A stretch of 29,411 bases of DNA, from assembly GCA_009391275.1 (NCBI GenBank), contig VEXF01000022.1, positions 1 to 29,411 of the forward strand, given 5' to 3'. A program made the translations under genes and the position numbers. Source of the stretch: SAR202 cluster bacterium AD-804-J14_MRT_500m. GTDB taxonomy: Bacteria; Chloroflexota; Dehalococcoidia; UBA3495; GCA-2712585. Every line of letters starts with the position of its first letter. Position 1 is the first letter of the stretch. The notes under the pieces are model-generated. The model saw only the letters and a program-made list of their open reading frames with translations. It did not search any database and was not told where the DNA came from. Of this stretch, positions 25,176 to 29,411 are shown in pieces.

Positions 25176-26726
25176 CTAGGATCCCTCTTTCATCCAGTCC
25201 GCAATCCTCTCGGCTATCATGATTGTAGTTGAATTTGTATTTGCCCGTATCACATCGGGCATTATGGAAGCATCGACTACCCTTAACCCTTGCAACCCAT
25301 GAACCCAGCCATACTGATTCACTACAGCCATGGGATCGGCTTCCGGACCCATTTTGCATGTCCCAGATGAGTGATGTTGGGTATAAGCCCTACGACGCAT
25401 CCACCTATCCAACGACTCATCCGATTCAAGATCTGATTCTGTTGGATCTAGCATCTCATCTATCACGGTTTTAAACGCATCTTGCTCAGCCAGGCGTAAT
25501 GCGACCATCAAGGAGCTTCGCATACGCTGCCTATCATATGGATCAGAAAAATAATCGTAGTTTAATTGAGGAAATTTATGCGGATTGGTAGATCTTAGCT
25601 TGAGGCGACCTGCGGAGACGGCATTCTGTAAACCAAGGCTGAACCCGAAATGAAAATCGTCGGTAGGTAGTTCTACAGTCGGCGGCCTATGTTCGCTTGT
25701 AAAAAGTATCGCACCAAGTTGAATGTCGTTTTCTGTAGGAGATCCTTCTGGGCTAAACCGCGCCCCAACTTGTATTGATGGGGCATCTTTACCAGGCGGT
25801 TCACCTTTCCCGCGGAATAATAAGAACACTGCGGGGTGGTCTCGCAAGTTTTCCCCAACTCCCTGCAAGTCGTGTATGACATTGATGCCTAGTTCTTCAA
25901 GATGCGTTGCTGGTCCAACCCCAGACAACATCAATATCTGGGGTGATGCCAACGCTCCGCCACACAACACGATCTGCCGTCCTTTTACCGTAAACCATTC
26001 TCCACCACTCTCCCCTTTCACACCAACTGCTCTTTTCCCATCAAACAGTATCCTGCTCACGGTAACTCCGGAGCGGACCGTTACATTCAGACGATGCCTT
26101 ATTGGATTAAGGTATGTAAGTGCGCAACTCATTCGGACACCGTCGATGTTATTCAACGGCCTTGAACATACCCCGGTAGAATCCGGATGGTTTTGGTCAG
26201 GATCTTCTGGAAATCCCATCTGCACACAGGCATCATAAAATGCCCGGGCATGTGGTAGCCATTCATGACGTTTATATCGTCGAACCGGAATCGGTCCGTC
26301 GTTACCGTGGAAATCTCCCCCAGGGAAATCAAGATCGTTTTCTTGGCGACGGAAATAGGGTAACAACTTGGTAAACGCCCATTCATGATTTCCCCAGCTT
26401 GCCCAATTATCATAGTCTTGCGGCATACCTCTGAAGAAAACTTGACCATTTATCGCGCTAGAACCACCAACTACCCTGCCCCGGGGTATCTGGATATTTT
26501 GATCTTGCAATGGTGTGCCGATTGCCTCATGACCCCAGTTATGAGGGCCGAACATTGATCTATAGACATTGTTTCCCTGTTTCAGATCATCAGGTAACGT
26601 GTCGTAGTCCGGGTAATCTGGACCTGATTCCAACAACAGAACAGTTGTAGAGGAGTTTTCGGTTAATCGAGACGCTAGAACACACCCTGCAGAACCAGCC
26701 CCAACTATCACATAATCGTACTCCAT
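25176..26726 (-). CDS. GMC oxidoreductase (choline dehydrogenase-like)
   Basis: The 516-residue FAD enzyme oxidises an alcohol to an aldehyde or acid. The FAD-binding GAGSAG is at 9-14 and LLLESG marks the ribose-binding strand. GMC signature 1 is GRVVGGSSAINGQVFFRG (83-100), and signature 2 lies in GGALASPQILMLSGVG. The catalytic His is in the 451-452 pair (QHHSSGTCKMG), with Asn498 (RANTNSTT) as partner. No signal peptide is present, so it is probably cytoplasmic and may use a quinone or O2. GGGAGG 6 nt before the ATG is a strong ribosome site. It follows the MFS gene by 116 bp on the same strand, suggesting import and oxidation of the same compound. The substrate could be a polyol, polyethylene glycol or choline-like alcohol. 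Confidence 0.95.
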   Translation of the reverse strand: MEYDYVIVGAGSAGCVLASRLTENSSTTVLLLESGPDYPDYDTLPDDLKQGNNVYRSMFGPHNWGHEAIGTPLQDQNIQIPRGRVVGGSSAINGQVFFRGMPQDYDNWASWGNHEWAFTKLLPYFRRQENDLDFPGGDFHGNDGPIPVRRYKRHEWLPHARAFYDACVQMGFPEDPDQNHPDSTGVCSRPLNNIDGVRMSCALTYLNPIRHRLNVTVRSGVTVSRILFDGKRAVGVKGESGGEWFTVKGRQIVLCGGALASPQILMLSGVGPATHLEELGINVIHDLQGVGENLRDHPAVFLLFRGKGEPPGKDAPSIQVGARFSPEGSPTENDIQLGAILFTSEHRPPTVELPTDDFHFGFSLGLQNAVSAGRLKLRSTNPHKFPQLNYDYFSDPYDRQRMRSSLMVALRLAEQDAFKTVIDEMLDPTESDLESDESLDRWMRRRAYTQHHSSGTCKMGPEADPMAVVNQYGWVHGLQGLRVVDASIMPDVIRANTNSTTIMIAERIADWMKEGS

Positions 26727-26842
26727 AGTTAGCCTCCCGATTTACCAAGTGTCACATTAATCATGAAGGTGAATTGCGCTAGTTCCCCGAATCGAAGTTT
26801 ATCATAAGCTTCCCATGAATTAAGATCTACATACGAGGTCTG

Positions 26843-28072
26843 TTAGCTTGTAGGTTGGATTTTCGCTGCTGATTGCTTGTCATCTACGAAAGTCGTGGCA
26901 ACCAACGCCACTGCGGACAGCGCTAGAATCAAGACAAACATTCCGTCATAACCGCCCCAGTAATCAAACATGGCCGCACCTACAAAAGCACCAACTCCCC
27001 CAGCAATCTGATGAACCATATTAATTATCCCAGTTATGGTTCCTACCTGTGACGATCCAAACAAATTTTGAGCGAAGACAACTGTTAACGGAGCCGTGAT
27101 AAGAAAAGTAAACCCGTATGCCATCGCGAACAAGATAATAAATGGCATGCTTTGAGACCATAAAATGAGGGCAAATGCCCCAATTCGAATTGCGAAACAA
27201 AGAACCGTCGGGCGGCTCGCTCCGAAAGAATCCGACATCAACCCAGATATCAACACTCCAATCACTCCCATTACTCCCATCAATGCCAGGAGATTTCCAG
27301 CCAAAATATTGGGAACATCATGGTCCAATGCAAAAGCTACGACATGAGTCGCAACAAAGAAGTCTTGAAACCCACAGATCGTGTATACAAGGATTAATAT
27401 ACACATCTCTTTCGACTTTAAGATTGTTGATAACTGGAAAGCCGAGTCCGACCTTTCTCGGAGGACTGTTTGACGGCTATCTATCTCTAGAGGTCCTTCC
27501 CTTGATCTCGGCTTAACTGCTTTTAAAACAATAGGGACTACTACTACCAGGTTTGCTATAGCCAATAAACCGTAGGATATGCGCCACCCCAAGGAAACCG
27601 CCAACGATGCCAGGATCGAAATGATGACCAGTTGACCTCCAGCATTACCTGCCACTGCCACGCTCGTGGCAATTCCCCTGTTCTGAGGAAACCATCGACT
27701 GACCCAAATCCCGACCGGGGCTATATTTGTTGCGGCGTGCCCAACGGCATAGATCAATCCGTACACCAAAAACAGTTGCCACAATGAAGAAACGTAATAG
27801 ACCAACCCTATACCGACGCCACCTATTATCGCTCCCACTGCCATGACCATCTTGGTGCCATAAATATCTATCAGACGACCAACTAAAGGCATCGAAAGAG
27901 CAGACACCACCATGAATGTAGCTACTACCAGAGAAAGAGAAGAACGGCTCCAGTCTGAATCTTCTGTCATGGGTTTCAACATGAGCCCAAAGGCAAACCG
28001 AGATCCACCGTTGAAAAATAGGATGACAAACCCACTTGCCAGGACTATCCAACGATAATTTATGTTGCGCAT
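26843..28072 (-). CDS. MFS transporter, MCT/OFA-like
   Basis: The 409-residue protein has twelve predicted helices. RWIVLASGFVILFFNGGSRFAFG and LKPMTEDSDWSRSSLSLV at the N-terminus, GRLIDIYGTKMVM in the loop after the second helix and WFPQNRGIATSVAVAG are the usual signatures of the monocarboxylate/oxalate-formate transporter branch. It probably imports a small organic acid or related compound with protons. No clear ribosome site precedes the ATG. The GMC gene lies downstream on the same strand and is probably a functional partner. Confidence 0.92.
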   Translation of the reverse strand: MRNINYRWIVLASGFVILFFNGGSRFAFGLMLKPMTEDSDWSRSSLSLVVATFMVVSALSMPLVGRLIDIYGTKMVMAVGAIIGGVGIGLVYYVSSLWQLFLVYGLIYAVGHAATNIAPVGIWVSRWFPQNRGIATSVAVAGNAGGQLVIISILASLAVSLGWRISYGLLAIANLVVVVPIVLKAVKPRSREGPLEIDSRQTVLRERSDSAFQLSTILKSKEMCILILVYTICGFQDFFVATHVVAFALDHDVPNILAGNLLALMGVMGVIGVLISGLMSDSFGASRPTVLCFAIRIGAFALILWSQSMPFIILFAMAYGFTFLITAPLTVVFAQNLFGSSQVGTITGIINMVHQIAGGVGAFVGAAMFDYWGGYDGMFVLILALSAVALVATTFVDDKQSAAKIQPTS

Positions 28073-28180
28073 AGTATTTTCAAGGTTTTCATCACGAGTT
28101 ACCCATTCATAAGTTAGGCGGAATTAGCAAGTCAGTCGCCCGAAGTAAGATGAGTTATTGATTTATAAACATGATCAATA

Positions 28181-29203
28181 CTACCTCCGTGGGGATGGTC
28201 CACGGTGACCCGACGGATTATTGGGAGTCCCCATATAACATCCAACAGTATATGGATATTCTATTGTCGAGTGGTAATGGTATCCCAACACGCCATGATC
28301 ATGTCCATGGCAAATGTCTAATTGGTCATTAGACATTTCTTTTCCATTTATACCCTTGTACCCATATATCGGGAACCCATCGTTAATGTATCCGACTATT
28401 CCAGAGTGTCCGTCAATTAAATCAGCATTATCAAGTCTTTCTGGAATAAAATGGTAATGATAATCAGTCATTGCCGGATGACCTCCAAATATGTCCACTA
28501 TCTCTCTAGCTACAGCATCCTGTCCCCGAGCATCAGAGGCATTAAATAGAATAACGCCGTTCTTCGTTACACCAATCGATCCACCCGAAACACAGGATGG
28601 CATTGGAGCCCGTGAAGGGTTCCCGGGATATACAAATGAAAACTGACGAACCCCCGGCACGCCTGGATTAGGATCTATTTCGGTTAGAACAGGATAGCCA
28701 GTCATCGGCCAATCTCCAATCGCCCTATCCACCGGCAAACTATTGATGTCAATTTGACGATTGCCATCGACGATCCTTTCCATGTAAGTCCCTTTTTCGG
28801 CCGTGAATGACCCTCGAGGCAGCCACAATTTTTGAAGGAGATTCCAGGTCTTTTGTGCGAAATTTATCCAGGTGATATTTTCCTCTATCGAACCAGGAGC
28901 AGATAGATTCTTATTTTCACATGAATACAGGTATCCTTTAGCCGGACCCGAAATCGTAAGGTAATCATCTCCTAGTCTAAGTTTCGTGCAGTCCGGTCCT
29001 GATTTATCATCACACAATGCCGGATTTATGGTGAATCTTAAGAGGGGCGAGCGTATAGTTTTCGTAGTTTTTAAAGATGTATTCTCTGGGTCAGGGGAAG
29101 GTTCAACCTCCAGAGCACAAGATGAAGTCAATATTAATACAACTGTAATCATGAATAATTGGGAGAACGTACCACCTTTCCCAAAAGATCCATTTCTAAT
29201 CAT
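28181..29203 (-). CDS. Secreted YHYH-domain lipoprotein
   Basis: The 340-residue protein has a hydrophobic signal at about residues 12-28 ending in ILTSSC, so Cys29 is a likely lipidation site although Thr at -3 is unusual. The C-terminal half is the YHYH domain, with two YHYH motifs: DYHYHF (248-251) and GYHYHS (308-311). Between them lie GYINDGFPIYGYKG and the His-rich CHGHDHG. The many His, Tyr and paired Cys residues suggest metal binding and disulfides, but the family has no established activity. The first half (50-240) is not recognised. ATG 29203 is preferred; the TTG at 29233 gives a longer N-terminus but would place charged residues ahead of the signal. The gene lies 108 bp upstream of the MFS gene. 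The last 208 bases of the window contain only its upstream region. Confidence 0.88.
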   Translation of the reverse strand: MIRNGSFGKGGTFSQLFMITVVLILTSSCALEVEPSPDPENTSLKTTKTIRSPLLRFTINPALCDDKSGPDCTKLRLGDDYLTISGPAKGYLYSCENKNLSAPGSIEENITWINFAQKTWNLLQKLWLPRGSFTAEKGTYMERIVDGNRQIDINSLPVDRAIGDWPMTGYPVLTEIDPNPGVPGVRQFSFVYPGNPSRAPMPSCVSGGSIGVTKNGVILFNASDARGQDAVAREIVDIFGGHPAMTDYHYHFIPERLDNADLIDGHSGIVGYINDGFPIYGYKGINGKEMSNDQLDICHGHDHGVLGYHYHSTIEYPYTVGCYMGTPNNPSGHRGPSPRR

Positions 29204-29411
29204 GGTTTTCCAACCTAGCCGTTCTTTTATCAATAAACTTCACAAAATTTTTAGATGTGCATGCGCATGGAAAGCTGATGTGGAAGAATATGAAACGGAT
29301 ACATACCGCTAAGGTAATGCATCTCAGGTAAATCGCCAGTTATCATGAACACCTAAGATAACCAAATACAATAGGCTTTAGGAATAACCTTCAAAAAAGT
29401 CGTGCATTTCT

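Noticed and set aside
25723..26238. 171-residue open frame opposite the GMC gene
   Set aside because: It is a shadow of a strongly supported GMC coding sequence; Pro/Ser-rich composition is typical of antisense frames.
27645..28052. 135-residue frame overlapping the MFS gene on the same strand
   Set aside because: It lies wholly inside a clear MFS gene in another frame and shows no domain.
1..29411. Defence island, phage, transposon or CRISPR content
   Set aside because: No transposase, integrase, nuclease, Cas, toxin-antitoxin or regularly spaced repeat array was found on either strand.

Overview
This window looks like a chromosomal segment of a free-living, probably aerobic, heterotrophic bacterium with moderate GC and dense gene packing. 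It carries three luciferase-like (LLM) monooxygenases, two class III CoA-transferases, two amidase-signature enzymes, a GMC oxidoreductase, an amidohydrolase and three MFS transporters. That mix is typical of paralogue-rich marine Chloroflexota of the SAR202 type. The taxon is inferred from gene content only: no rRNA or tRNA gene is visible, and other oligotrophic lineages are possible.

Layout. 1-1777: a possible fragment of an upstream gene, then a polytopic membrane protein with a secretion signal and a seven-cysteine cluster. 1965-4620: a nitrile-hydratase-type amidase (+) facing an LLM oxidoreductase (-). 4888-7442: two overlapping CaiB/BaiF CoA-transferases (+), only the second with the catalytic Asp. 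7524-10364: an MFS exporter (-) divergent from a class III aminotransferase (+), with a promoter and three phased heptamers between them. 10427-14429: an F420-type LLM protein (+), a hotdog thioesterase (-), an alpha/beta-hydrolase-fold protein without nucleophile (+) and another LLM monooxygenase (+).

14485-16361 is a minus-strand operon: a GatC-like small subunit, a GatA-like amidase and a stand-alone Lrp/AsnC effector domain, without GatB. 16601-19561: a second MFS exporter divergent from a YtcJ-type amidohydrolase. 19756-21035: small genes, namely a 54-residue SEC-C protein, a DUF1330 protein and an ankyrin-repeat gene broken by a one-base frameshift. 21070-28072 (-): a degenerate DNA-3-methyladenine glycosylase I homologue, formate-tetrahydrofolate ligase, an ABC-2 exporter (permease and ATPase), a GMC oxidoreductase and an MCT/OFA-type transporter. 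28181-29203 (-): a secreted YHYH-domain lipoprotein.

Together the genes suggest uptake of varied organic molecules, oxidative attack by LLM and GMC enzymes, hydrolysis of amides and esters, CoA activation and one-carbon assimilation. No phage, insertion sequence, CRISPR array or canonical defence module was seen, and no stretch over 300 bases lacks a gene. The most interesting points are the nucleophile-less hydrolase, the asymmetric CoA-transferase pair, the GatCA-Lrp operon without GatB, the phased ATCCGAT repeats, and the membrane protein with a predicted mature N-terminal histidine.
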